DNA from: Climacium dendroides
Lineage: Eukaryota; Streptophyta; Bryopsida; Hypnales; Climaciaceae
DNA: 64,000 nucleotides
Direction: 5' to 3'
Assembly: GCA_950106755.1 (NCBI GenBank)
Contig: OX467090.1
Span: 14,073,489 to 14,137,488 of the forward strand
Program-made: the position numbers and the translations under genes
The notes under the pieces: model-generated
Told to the model about the DNA's origin: nothing
Database searches by the model: none
Seen by the model: the letters and a program-made list of their open reading frames with translations, nothing else
Shown: positions 10,986 to 21,399 of the stretch, in pieces
Position numbering within the stretch: the stretch's first letter is position 1
Layout of the letters: the number at the start of each line of letters is the position of its first letter

Positions 10986-11913
10986 ACATTCAACTTTTTG
11001 ATGTTTCCAGTCTGTTCGATTTTGGATTCAATTGTTCATTCGGCAGGAGATTCCTTCACGATTTTCATTCCAAGAAAACCGTGACTCTTCTTATGATGGT
11101 GAGCCTTTAGAGAAAAATGATGCTCTCTTCAATCTTACGGACATTGAAAACCTTTCTATGAACGAGAAAGTTCCATGGAGAGGTCCACGAGTGAGAAGAA
11201 CTTACCCTTTATGCGAGATCTCATCCTACAATTTTGCAAGCCTGGAGATATTGTCCTTGATTGTAAAGCTGCAACAGGTATTTTTTTCCTTCTACAATTT
11301 TAAGTTCTATTTATCATTCTTTGTTGTTGATTTTTCATGATTTATTCATATATCTTTTGTTTTTCAACAGGTTCATCCATCAAGGCTTGTTTGGAGACTG
11401 GACGGCACATCTTAGCTTTAGAAGATGATCCTCTTATTTTCAAGGCCATGATTGCCCCGTTTGCCCCTATTACAGACTCTATTCCTACAACCAAGGACAA
11501 AGCCACTACCCCACCGCTTGATCAACCACCTACAAAGAAACCAAAGAGGAATCGATTCATCCCTTGTGCGTAAGTTGTGATTCATTTGTTATGTCACCAT
11601 TTTTCATTTTATGAAAATATTTCAATTACATTGTATTTTACTAACCTTTTTTTTCTTGACTTGCAGAGACACTGTAGTAAAGCAAGTACAAGATGCAAAT
11701 GAGCAGAGTCCACCTTTCAGTTTCATTCTCCCAATTTATGTAGAGAAGATTGCTCAAGCATATATTGATGCTCCATCTCCAATAGTGAATCGATGAAAGG
11801 TTCAATATAATCCAAAGGTAAAGGAGTTCTTGGATATAGAGGCAGATCAAAGAGAGGAATTTGAGATTGAAGGTTCAACCTCTAGTGACTTAAACTCTAG
11901 TGGTGATCTTTGA

Positions 11914-12990
11914 GTGGTTTTCATTTTTTGGTGTATTTTACTATTGTGGCTCTAAATTGCCCTCCAGTCTTATGGCATTTGCTCTATCATATATATTATA
12001 CAGGCATTTGATTGTGTGCTTTAAATGTTGAATGCTATATCCAAGTGACCCACATATTTAAACTTATTGTATCTTCTTATCTTGGTGAGTATTCAATTTC
12101 TCATTGTGTGAATTTTTACAACAAAAGATTTATTTATAAACGATTCACAATTGTTTATAATCTATAACGGTTGCAATATTATGCCATAACTATATATGTC
12201 TTTTTTTTGGTGGTATTGTAGTATTATAGTTTTTCATTCAGTTTTTTTAAACTACTTGATGTTTCCATTATAAGCATTATATATTTTTTAACTCCGTAAG
12301 AGACTGTTTTAGAATTGTTCCCTAAAACTGTTCACTGTGTAGTGAACCAGCAATTGCTGGTCTGATTTTTTGGAGGAAAAAAAAAATTCAAAAAGTACTG
12401 AAAGTGAAAACTGATTTTTAAAAAACATCTAATAATTAATTAAAAAGATAGTAAAATCTAGCATGATATTATCTCAACAACATGAGCCTGCCTACATAGT
12501 AGCATTCCCAAAGTTCCCACAACTTGGAAATCCATAGTCTTCTAAATGCCCCGAAAAACATCTAATGTCTTAAATGATAAAAATTCATGGTCATAGATTT
12601 CCTTCTACTTTTATTAAAACTATAAACCATCATTTTATTAGGTATCCAAATTTCTTTAACAATCCGCGGCTTTACATGTCCTTTTTAATATAAATTAAAA
12701 TTTTATGACAAGTATACGGTAATAGGGTCTCTTAAATTTCATAAATGAAACTTTAATAAATCATTTTTTATTCTCTTATCTCTACTATTTGCTCTTATAG
12801 AAGACTTTAAATGTCTGAAATTATATGATCATAATGCTTATATCATATAGCTATAGATCTAAGCTTCTCAAATCCCATGGCTTTAGATCAGAACTCGATT
12901 AAAAAAAAATTTAATTTAATATTTTTGGAACAAACTTATTACATGGTTATAGGTACCCTTTTTCACGGTAATAGGAGTAGGTAGGTGTCT
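11914..12990. other. AT-rich intergenic DNA
   Basis: Probable 3' flank of the ParB-methyltransferase gene followed by AT-rich DNA. No gene, RNA or repeat array was identified. Confidence 0.4.
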
Positions 12991-13004
12991 TTTTTCCTAA
13001 AATC

Positions 13005-13420
13005 CCCGCTCCCTGCTCACTTTTTCCTGCTCCCTGCTCCCCGCTCCCTGCTCACATACCAGCATTCCTCGCCCTTGACATGTTTGCTCTTGGCCCATCC
13101 GTCCGAAACCCGTCCACTTTAAAGTCGTCTGCAATAATCCGTCTGTAGACGGCAAGTCTGTCCTAGAGCCGTCCTCCCAAAGGCCAATCCCGTCCACCCG
13201 TGGCCCGTCTGCGGAGAGGCCTGTCCACTTTAGGCCCGTCTGCACTGAGACCCATCTTTCTGCGTCCACTTGTGCTCGAGGCCTGTCCACCCGAGACCCA
13301 TCCGCACAAAGTTCTGTGTGTCCAAGGTAGTGTCTGCCTGGCCACGTGATTGGCCGTCCGCCCGTCCGCGCCAAGGCGGTCCGGGCGTCCACCACATGGA
13401 CCGTCTGCCCAGCAACGTCA
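13005..13420. repeat. GC-rich degenerate repeat (ccgctccctgctcac and cccgtcyrcc words)
   Basis: A short tandem block of ctccctgctc(c)ccgct words (13005-13055) is followed by about 330 bases with many CCCGTCC/CCGTCTGC/CGTCCAC words spaced about 20-25 bases. This is an abrupt GC-rich island in AT-rich DNA. The overlapping open frames on both strands are low-complexity products and are not called. The motif resembles the cleaner 20-bp array at 27741-27890. Confidence 0.65.
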
Positions 13421-13696
13421 GCGATCTCTGCTACTTGGACAGTTGGTGCTTCATTGAGCTTAAAAGTATAAGTATAAGAAAGTGAGACATTTGTAATCAC
13501 TCCTAAGAAACTAAACATTAAGATTTCTAAGGGCTAGGAGCTGCATTTTTTTGTGTCCCTTGCTTGGTTATGCATAGTTCAGTGGATAGGGGGGCCTTCA
13601 TTTTGAAGGCTTTATACACACGCTTTTGATTATATTGTGGATATTGTAAACGTGGTCTTAATATTTAAAGTAGTATCTAATAACATAACGTAAAAG

Positions 13697-15480
13697 TTGT
13701 CATTTGTGAATATGGGCAAGGATTTTTCAATGTGGTATGGTGTCCTTGTGGTTGGTAAAGTAAAGTGTAAGGCTTGCAACTTGGTATTTGCCAAGAAAGT
13801 AAGTTGTATGTTGAGCCATCTAGGGTATGAAGGTTCATCAGATTTTCGTGATACAGGAGTCAAAATTTGCACGCGATTAACATTAGATGTGCGAGCTCTA
13901 TTTGTTTGTTACAATGGAGAGTTTCTACAAAGGTCTGTAGTGGTCGACAATGTCGATCGCAACCATAGCCTTTAGGCAGGACTTCCATGGATGACACATT
14001 AAACGGGAGGGGTATGCGAGAAGATTCATTTATAGCACCGGATGACCTTGTCCGTTTAGATTCGGAAGTGAATCCAAATACAAACAATATAGAAACATTC
14101 AATGTACGCGAAACTCTGAGGGGATCAATGGGATCAAGTAGTAGGCATCCCAAACAAAGCCAATTGGTGAATGGGTTTGAAGAAGCAAATAAATGAAACT
14201 TGCATGCTGTGTGGGCCAATTGTTTTTTGTGGAAAATATACCTTTCGCAGTAGCCCAAAATCCAACCTTTATAGATGCTGTCAAGAAAACAGTCGAGTTC
14301 AGTAGACCATACACCTCGCCATCCTACAAATATATACAAGGGAAGTTGCTAGAGCAAGCAAAGACAGACATTTAGCCAAAGTTGCATAAAAAGACTGAAG
14401 ATAGCATTAGGAAGTTTGACGCAACATTGTCAATTGATAGATGGAGCTCAATTACAAATCATCCATTAATAAATGCCATGCTCGTGTCTTCTACGGGTGA
14501 AGAATTCCTTGGATCAGTAGATACAAGTGGGATTGAAAAAAATATTGTATTTTTGGCCTCTATATTGGAAAAATTCATCGAGCAAGTAGGCCCCACCAAT
14601 GTAGTGCAAGTGACTACAAATAACGCTCTTGCAAATACGGCAATATGAAATTTGATATCTGATAAATATCCACATATTTTTTTCCAAGGATGTGTGGTGC
14701 ATGTACTAAATTTGTTGCTGAATGATTGGGAAAAATAGAAATGAATTAAAAAGGTGTTGAAACCAGCCAAAATGATAGTGAAGTTCATTAGAGGTAGATA
14801 TAAGCCATTGGCTATATTTTGAAGTTACTCGACACAGTTAAGCTTGTTGATGCGAGACAAAACAAGGTTTGTTGCAACTTTTATCATGCACAATCATTTA
14901 TTGAAAGTTCAGAAAGAGTTGAAACAGAGTGTGATGGATCTAGAGTGGGAGCAATATGTGCGAACGTTGAAAGACAACAAGAAACGCTTGAATCCTCGCA
15001 CTGAGTCCAGAAAGGTCAAAAAAACGATTGTAGATGACCATTTTTGGGCTCGTTGCACCAATGTTCGTGATTTGATAGCTCCAATTTATTTTGGTTTACG
15101 AGAGGCACTTTTTTGTATGAATAGAGATTTGGCCATTTCTCTGAAAAAGTCATTTTACAAACGACTGAAAATGATGCATAGAGATCTGCATTATGTAGAA
15201 GCTCTTTTGAATCCCTATCTCCTTCATAATAAATAACTCGCTGACGATCAAGATGCCATAGAGGCATGCAAGCGTGTCATTCAAAAAATATGTAAACCAA
15301 GGACTTACGCGCAAGTGGTGAAGGAATTTGTAACCTTTCAACATAGAGCCTCCATTCCACAATATATTGGATCTAAGTGAACAAATATTGTCAGCCCATG
15401 CTTGGTGGAATTTTGAGGGCGCATGTGGAAAGCTCATTGTTCCAATTGCGAAGACGATATTGGCTAGTCAACCTTCATAG
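13697..15480 (+). mobile_element. hAT transposase relic (BED zinc finger, DUF659, dimerisation domain)
   Basis: The coding sense is scattered over three frames with many stops. In order: a BED-type finger (VKCKACNLVFA... and a downstream histidine near 13820); a DUF659-like core at about 14200-14700 (PFAVAQNPTFIDAVKKT, then IDRWSSITNHPLINAM, then VTTNNALANTAI and GCVVHVLNLLLNDW); LLMRDKTRFVATFIMHNHLL near 14840-14900; and a C-terminal piece near 15385-15475 with an AHAWWNFEGACGKLIVPIAK signature. The order and motifs match plant hAT transposases of the DUF659 type. The reading frame ends exactly where a 170-base dispersed repeat begins (about 15472). No terminal inverted repeats or target duplication were found. 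It is non-autonomous and dead. Confidence 0.8.
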
Positions 15481-15645
15481 ATAACATGCATGCAGATTCT
15501 ACGTGCGATTTTTGTGCATGAGGGACATCGATGAGGGATGTCAATGCCCGGCCCGTACGTCACCACCTCCGGTGATCCATTCATTTCGTGGCCTCCACGC
15601 TGCCAATCTCGAAGGTGGTGGGTCCACCGTTTTATAGTGACTTTA
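15472..15645. repeat. Dispersed 170-bp repeat, copy A
   Basis: The segment from agataacatgcatgcagatt through tttatagtgacttta is nearly identical to 26716-26886. It is GC-richer than its surroundings and contains gatgcccggcccgtacgtca and ccacgctgccaatctcgaag. It abuts the truncated end of the hAT relic and lies about 0.5 kb beyond the 3' end of the P450 gene. Function unknown. Confidence 0.85.
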
Positions 15646-16133
15646 ACCCTTTAAGGTACACGCATCCAAAAAGTGGATGCTCCTTGGTCAACCCCGATTA
15701 TAACTTTCAAAATAACTATTTTTAGAATTTGATATAAACTAAGAAAATGAAGCTTAACAAGTCTTGTTTCCACTCCATTTGAAAAACTTGAGAAAATGTC
15801 AAAAATTGAAAGAGTTATTGAAATTGAAAGCTCCATGTGTTAAAATCTAAATAACACAGTATGGTGTGTTTTTCATCCGTATTTATATGTTTTTAGCTCA
15901 AGCTGTATACCAAAGCTTGCTCCTCATACAATCCAATTCTTATCAATAGAGTTAAGGCTACGGATATGGATTCTCTGCGATTCTAACTGTACACAATGGC
16001 GAATCCCGGATGATTCAAACTACAAAAAACGAAAACGTTCATCAAAGCAACGAAGCGGAGACAACAAGCTAATGACGTGACGTATGCCCAACAAACCTAA
16101 CTTCTATGAGCTCACAGGATTAAGTGCTTGCGA

Positions 16134-18721
16134 CTATGCATCAACATCGAGGAGACGACGGTCCACTCGTAGTTTCCCATCCAAAATCAGATCGTCCACC
16201 TTGCGCGGTTCCTGCGCGGTGGCAACATTCTCCCGCCTCTCCATACCAACAGGAACCTCCCAGTCGAAGCACTGCAAACACGCCGCCAACGTGTACTGCA
16301 CCCTGTCGGTGCCGAAGACGACCGCAGGGCATTGCCGCTCGCCATATCCAAACGGAATGTAATGGAAATCCGTTCCCTGCATCTTGAGGTGACTCAGGTC
16401 GTTCCATCGGTCGGGCAAAAACTCCGTCGGGGAATCCCAAAACTCCGGGTCGCGCATTATGCAATACAAGTTGATGACGACGGTACTGCCGGCGGGGATA
16501 TGGTACCCGCCAACTTCACAGGCTTCGAAATTCTTGTGCGGAAGCAATGTAGGTGCCGGGTGATGCAACCGAAGCGTCTCCTTGATGATGTTCTGAATCA
16601 TGGGGAGACTGGGAATGTCGGTTTCTTCCACGACACGTGCGTTTCCGATGACTGCATCGAGCTCGGCGATTGTCCTTTTGTAAATGTGCGGATTGCGTAC
16701 CACCTCGTGCATCGCTTCGGTGACGACTCTGGCTAAGGAGTTGGTGCCTGCGATCATCAGAGTCTGCAAGAGAGAGAGAGACAGTCCCAGTGATGAATAT
16801 CATCTATTTGTTGTGAAAGTTCATCGACATGGATCTAACATTCATCCCTGAGAATGAGCGTGAAGCCTGACATCTGTACCATTTTTTTTAAGAATTCGAG
16901 CTAATCCAACGCATGTTTTGCAGCTGCTGCGTTTGTCAGTGAATGCCAGTGTTGTGAAATGTTTGGCTCTAAGTTAGCAGATTCTGTTTGCTGTTCTTTC
17001 TCCTGCTATTACCTCTTCTCTTAGCTACTGATTCATCTGTTTTTCGTCCGTTTTGGAGTTCATTTACATAATTTCTTGAGAATTTGAAAACGGTTTGCAT
17101 TCTGTGAATGTGAGAATGTGGAATGCTCAGTTCTCGCAGGTAATTGTTCTTGATCTTCCTCAAACTCTTTCTGCTACTCTTAACTCTATATCAGGCTATT
17201 TTTCGCTCTTTCTAGCGTTGATTTTAATTCGGTTCTTGGAAATTGAAAAGCGCTTTAATTTATTTGCCTTGATGCTAGTGCGTGGAATGCTCAAATCTAG
17301 CAGGCTATGGATCCTGTTCTTCCTCATGCAGTTACTGTTGCTCTAAGCTCTTGATTAAACTTTACTCTCTATTTGCCATGTCTAGTGTTGACTGTTATGC
17401 GTCTCTGCAGGGAATTGAAACAGCAACACGAAAAGCTTGAGTTGGTTGAAATGCAGAACGTGTCCATGGCAGGAAGGTTAGGGGGCGTACGAATACAACA
17501 GAGATGAGCTGCTCATCGCTGAAACGATCCTCGCCTTCTACAGACAAGAGCTTGCTCACGATGCCCCCATCGCTGACTCCGTGTCGGATCTTTTCGGGTG
17601 ACCACATGCTCATCTCGGCTTTCTTCTTCTCGATTAGAGTTGTGATACTCTGCCGCAGTTGAACCTCCACTTCCTTCAATCCAGCCTCAAGGCCTTGCAC
17701 ATCGAATCTTCTAATGGCGGGAAAGGAATCTCCGATGTTTCTTCTCTGGGCGAGGAGCACCATCTGCACAACACGGCTCTCAAGGCAATATTCATTAAAT
17801 TAGCAATTTTCCAATCATCAAACTGAGATGCACTCGGCGCTCTGCCTGAAAAAGGAACTATAACGAGATTCTAGTTTTGCACAGCTGCCCAAATGTTTGC
17901 CATTTTAGCGGAAATTGTTAATGCAATGAAAATTCCTACTCTCATATATCGTGAGGTCGCGCTAAGAAATATATGCATTCATAGAAATGGTTGCATCCTT
18001 GTGTGGTGGGATTATCTACCTTGTTGAACGTGCGGATCAGGTTTTCGGTGTCATCAACGTCGAAGTTGCGTCCGAAACATTGACTCAGAGCCATGTTCAT
18101 AGCCAGGGACGACATGGTCTTTGAGACATTCACGTGTCGTCCGGCGTCTAAGTCGTGGACAGCGGAACGCAGAAAGTTGAGCATCTGCTCCTTCCGAATA
18201 TGACTGGTCGACGCCACTTTATGTCGCGGCACGATTTCGGTAGCGAACATGCGGCGCGTTGGTTTGAAAAGCGGACTTGTGTTCGACATAGTGGTCAAGC
18301 CGGTGTCGTGGAACCCGATGTACTGAAAGGCGATGATCTTTGGGCGGTTTGCAAACGTGTGATCGTGCGTTTTGAGAATCTCCTTGGCCATTCTCGCACT
18401 GGACGCCACCACCAACTTTTGTACCCCCAACCGCAGCAGCATCAGTTCGCCGTGCTTCTCCGCTAGCTTTGCCAGCATGAGTTCCCGCGGGAACAACTTC
18501 GGCAGAAATGGAAGACATCCGACAATCGGCCATGTCCGTGGCCCAGGCGGCAGCTTCAAACCCTTCTTGCTCTTCATGCGGCGGACCATAATTCCCCAGG
18601 CCAGAAAACCGACCAGCGCAACCACCATCCAATACTCCAGGTGCACACCGTTCCCGTCCATTTGATTGAATCTCGCAATAAGGTCAGTTCGCTTGAGCCG
18701 ATCGAGCAAAGGAGGAGTCAT
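16134..18721 (-). CDS. Cytochrome P450, CYP71-clan-like (three exons)
   Basis: A microsomal haem-thiolate mono-oxygenase of plant secondary metabolism; substrate unknown. Exons, all phase 0: 18721-18020, 17763-17491, 16763-16134, giving 534 residues, a normal length. Donors are gtagat and gtacgc; acceptors are tgcag. Visible landmarks are a membrane anchor at about 31-46, the hinge LKLPPGPRTWPIVG at 55-68, an I-helix AGTNS at 330-334 (usual AGTDT/S), KETLR at 386-390 (ExxR), a PERF equivalent LPDRW, and the haem loop FGYGERQC ending at Cys470. Three positions depart from consensus: Asp to Asn in the I-helix, Gly to Ala after the haem Cys-Pro, and Trp to Phe in the C-helix WxxxR region. The gene is GC-richer than its flanks. 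It is open and probably functional, though the I-helix change could alter oxygen activation. Confidence 0.9.
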
Positions 18722-19950
18722 TACATAAACAGCGTCGTGTCCCTCTCACCGACAAGGTTTTGATCCAATTCTCCTGCAACGAATTGCAATCGGTAATTAC
18801 CAGTCTCTCAGACTAACACACCACTCTCTGGAATCGTTCAGTTGGAAACAAAGCTAACTTTGCATCTCACTGAAATTGTCTTGTCACTCTCCTATCCAAT
18901 TCTACCTCCTTTCTCTGATCTATTGCAGTCGGTGATTACCACTTTCATGCACAGGAAGATTACCCTTGTTTCCCTCACGGGAATTGAATACCAGAAGTTT
19001 CCCAGAGGATTTCGCACTAGGAACAGGGGGAATCAGGGGAAAGCGGCAAACACAGGCACAGAGTTTCCCTGTTGGCAGCACTCGAAACCAGAAAGGACAA
19101 TCACGGAAATGATCTACCTGTGGTGACTAATTAACACAGCACTCGACTCATTGGATTGTGCAGTTCAAATTGCATGTCAGTGCGATTGTCCAGAGATCTT
19201 AAATAAGCCGAATGCTTGCAGTCGGTACAGCTTCGATAGGTATGAGAAAGTCGGCCAGTCGACAATTGAGGAGTCTGCCAATGTAAGAAATTGACGACAC
19301 GGCTTCGCCAGAGACTTTGGAGCCGGATGTAGAATAATTATTAGTGCACGAGTTCACTTGCCGGCAACTACTGAGCCAGTCGGCATGGCGCAAATACCAT
19401 GAATTTCAATGAGCGAATCGGGAATCCATCTTGGATTATTCAGCAATGGATGGGGGTGTCAGTGGAGTCCATGAAGAAACAGGAAATTTAATAAGCTGAT
19501 GATCCGTGCTTGGAAAAGATTATAATATGGTCCACGAGTCCGACCCATTCTTATATTGAACTGGTTTCTCTTGCAGTCTGCAGACTCCCCCCTTGGATCC
19601 TGGAAAGACTGAAGGATATCTCCGCACCAGCGTTCTCAGAACGTATTTTCCGTATTTCGCTAGTAGGCTATATCCGCACCCTGCTAGGTACCTATTTCCG
19701 CTACCGGGAGAGAAATTGGTGGGAACAAAGAGTGAAAATGAGTTTGAAAACGTAGAATTTTGCATATATATATTTTTTGGTGGTAGAGTACAATTGGCAA
19801 CATGGGAAAAATTTAAGTGTAAATTTAAAGCTATTTTGTATCATTTCATATGTCTCAAATTGCTAAGTGGGAAAAGAAGTTTGTGATGCAATGGCGATTT
19901 GTTCACAAGACCAAGCAAATGTTCACAATTTCAGATTTTATTGCCAAAAA
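18722..19950. other. P450 upstream region and unassigned sequence
   Basis: This is the 5' flank of the P450 gene followed by moderately GC-rich sequence with overlapping open frames on both strands (about 19510-19890). None of these matches a family I know. No clear TATA element was fixed. Confidence 0.35.
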
Positions 19951-19954
19951 ATTG

Positions 19955-20115
19955 TCCAAGTCACATACAAATTTCTGTCACTATTGTGCAAGCTACATAC
20001 AAATTTCTATCACTAGCAAGGGATTTGAACCCTTCTAGACCCCACTGCAGTGCTAGTGTTCTGCACAGCACCAAACAAACAAGACACGTTAGAGGGTTAG
20101 GAAAAACAAACAAAC
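19955..20115 (-). repeat. Possible tRNA-derived SINE
   Basis: On the minus strand the word gggttcaaatccc (about 20020-20034) fits a polymerase III B box. A weak A-box-like tggtgctgtgcag lies about 45 bases upstream of it. Downstream, at 19965-20015, a stretch acatacaaatttct(g/a)tcacta occurs twice, about 32 bases apart. No cloverleaf could be drawn, so it is not called a tRNA. Confidence 0.35.
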
Positions 20116-20463
20116 AAATGTGTAATCCAGGAAGGCCAAGCCAAATCTGCAAGATTATCACGCCTCCATTTCATCCGCCAATGTCACGCCTCTTCCATTT
20201 GCAAAGTCACGGAAGCAATCGATCAAGTCTTCAATCAAGGAAACTTTGAATTGCAAGGCACACCTAACCTCATGAAAACTAAAGTAAAAAAAAATTTATA
20301 TTGATTGTAAGGATACTACTCCTAATTTAGGAATCCCCTCGCTAGCCGACCTTACAACATTTTTTCAAGATTGTATCGCATCCTTGTAAGGAAAATCCTC
20401 CAATGAAAAGTATTTTTGGCCAAACATGCACACAACAAGGGGAAGATGCTTTCCTAACCTATT

Positions 20464-21390
20464 TTATTGATAAGATTTTAGGAACTTAAGATTTGAGAAA
20501 CATCTTTCATCTTCCACAGAACCAAGAACCAAACAACAAGCTATCTCAACTAGCTTAAAATATTCAGAAATAAGCTTACTCAAGTGTTGAGATTGGGAGA
20601 GTTTGCACCATAGTTGTATGATTGGATTCACATCAGAGGGTGGCCCACACGCAGCCTCCACATTGGCCTTCATCGTCAACTTAAATAGCCCCTATTGATT
20701 GTTCAAATTAGCTACTGATAACATCTCTAGAACAGTGTATTGGTTCATCGTCCTTGGTGTGGTGTAAAATGCCTTAATAATCGCCAGGTATTGGCTAAAA
20801 CTAGCATCGGCACCATCCTACAACCAATATTGTGGATATACAATGCCAAATGCGTCCAAAAGCTCCTACTATGGGAAGCGATGGTCAAGCTCATCGCTCA
20901 AGCATTGAACTACCTCTGCAGGTCCCACTACAGCTATTAATAAAACAATCACAATATTATTCATAGAAGGTGAAAAAAATTGAAAAAAAATTGAAAAAAA
21001 AAATTTGAAAAAAAAATTGAAGAATTGTGAGACTTGCCTAAGAATTGTCGTTCCACATTGTCCTGTATACAATTATATTCCTCTTGTGTCACAAATAAAT
21101 GTGCACCAGTCTGCTTATCATGGCACCTTGCAAACACATGTGTTTGTTCAAAGTTGAAAAACAAGTGAGTGAAGTGACAAATGCTAGTCTCCTCGGGGAG
21201 CTGCCACCATTGTAGTGGGATGTCTGTGCTTGTAAGGGAGACTAATCATCATAGAACAAGAAGTCAACCTTGTTGAATGCTGAAGTAGCATCCACAAACA
21301 TGCATGCCAGTTCATCTTTGTAGAGATTCACAACTTGCATGAAATCACTAATGAATATATCACGAGCCTGAGAAAGTTTTATTAAAGAAT
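20464..21390 (-). mobile_element. hAT transposase relic, C-terminal half
   Basis: Broken frames on the minus strand include a tail with YFKLVEIACCLVLGSVEDE followed by RCFSNLKFLKS (20464-20679), typical of hAT dimerisation regions. Upstream pieces are FVTQEEYNCIQDNVERQF (near 21060-21110) and LVNVVHSLIKLSQARD with MQVVNLYKDELACMFVDA (near 21250-21400). It resembles the hAT type with a long catalytic insertion and differs from the DUF659 type at 13.7 kb. Low-complexity ttgaaaaaa runs near 20970-21020 interrupt it. No terminal repeats were found. It abuts a copia relic on the same strand at about 21400. Confidence 0.65.
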
Positions 21391-21399
21391 GCACAACAT

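Larger units (their letters stand above)
6055..11913 (+). pseudogene. ParB-like domain fused to N6/N4-type DNA methyltransferase, intron-bearing and degraded
   Basis: Proposed exons: 6055-6174, 6331-6926, 7023-7217, 7918-8115, 8217-8432, 8526-8756, 8953-9645, 9738-10093, 11011-11277, 11371-11569, 11667-11913. Most are bounded by good GT-AG sites in matching phase. Exons 2-3 carry a ParB/sulfiredoxin-like domain: a DEVRPVGEMDV stretch, then FYIWDGNHRVSAW, the DGNHR core. Exons 8-10 resemble a permuted (beta-type) DNA methyltransferase. LDLIIVDILEN sits where the catalytic DPPY/NPPY motif is expected, followed by LHDDGALLLIHCDDW. Then comes KPGDIVLDCKAATG across an intron to GSSIKACLETGRHILALEDD, which fits the AdoMet-binding motif. 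Exon 7 has a Lys/Glu-rich helix, and exon 10 has KKPKRNRF, possibly nuclear. ParB-methyltransferase fusions are known in phages and bacteria. Lesions: apparent one-base losses near 7110, 9808 and 11203, a frame change near 8345, TAG at 9178-9180 and TGA at 11794-11796. DPPY is replaced by DILE, so catalysis is doubtful even if repaired. Confidence 0.65.

Noticed and set aside
7038..11000. Minus-strand frames with EITMSK/NYNVKG repeats
   Set aside because: Products of the intronic minisatellite, opposite to a real gene.
12997..13518. Minus-strand frame of 173 residues and its overlaps in other frames
   Set aside because: Low-complexity GC-rich repeat open in several frames on both strands. 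No domain is recognisable.
16141..18665. Other frames overlapping the P450 gene
   Set aside because: GC-rich coding DNA gives long antisense and shifted frames. Only the P450 frame has conserved motifs.
20005..20080. tRNA gene on the minus strand
   Set aside because: A B-box-like word is present but no acceptor stem, anticodon arm or cloverleaf can be formed. Kept only as a possible SINE.
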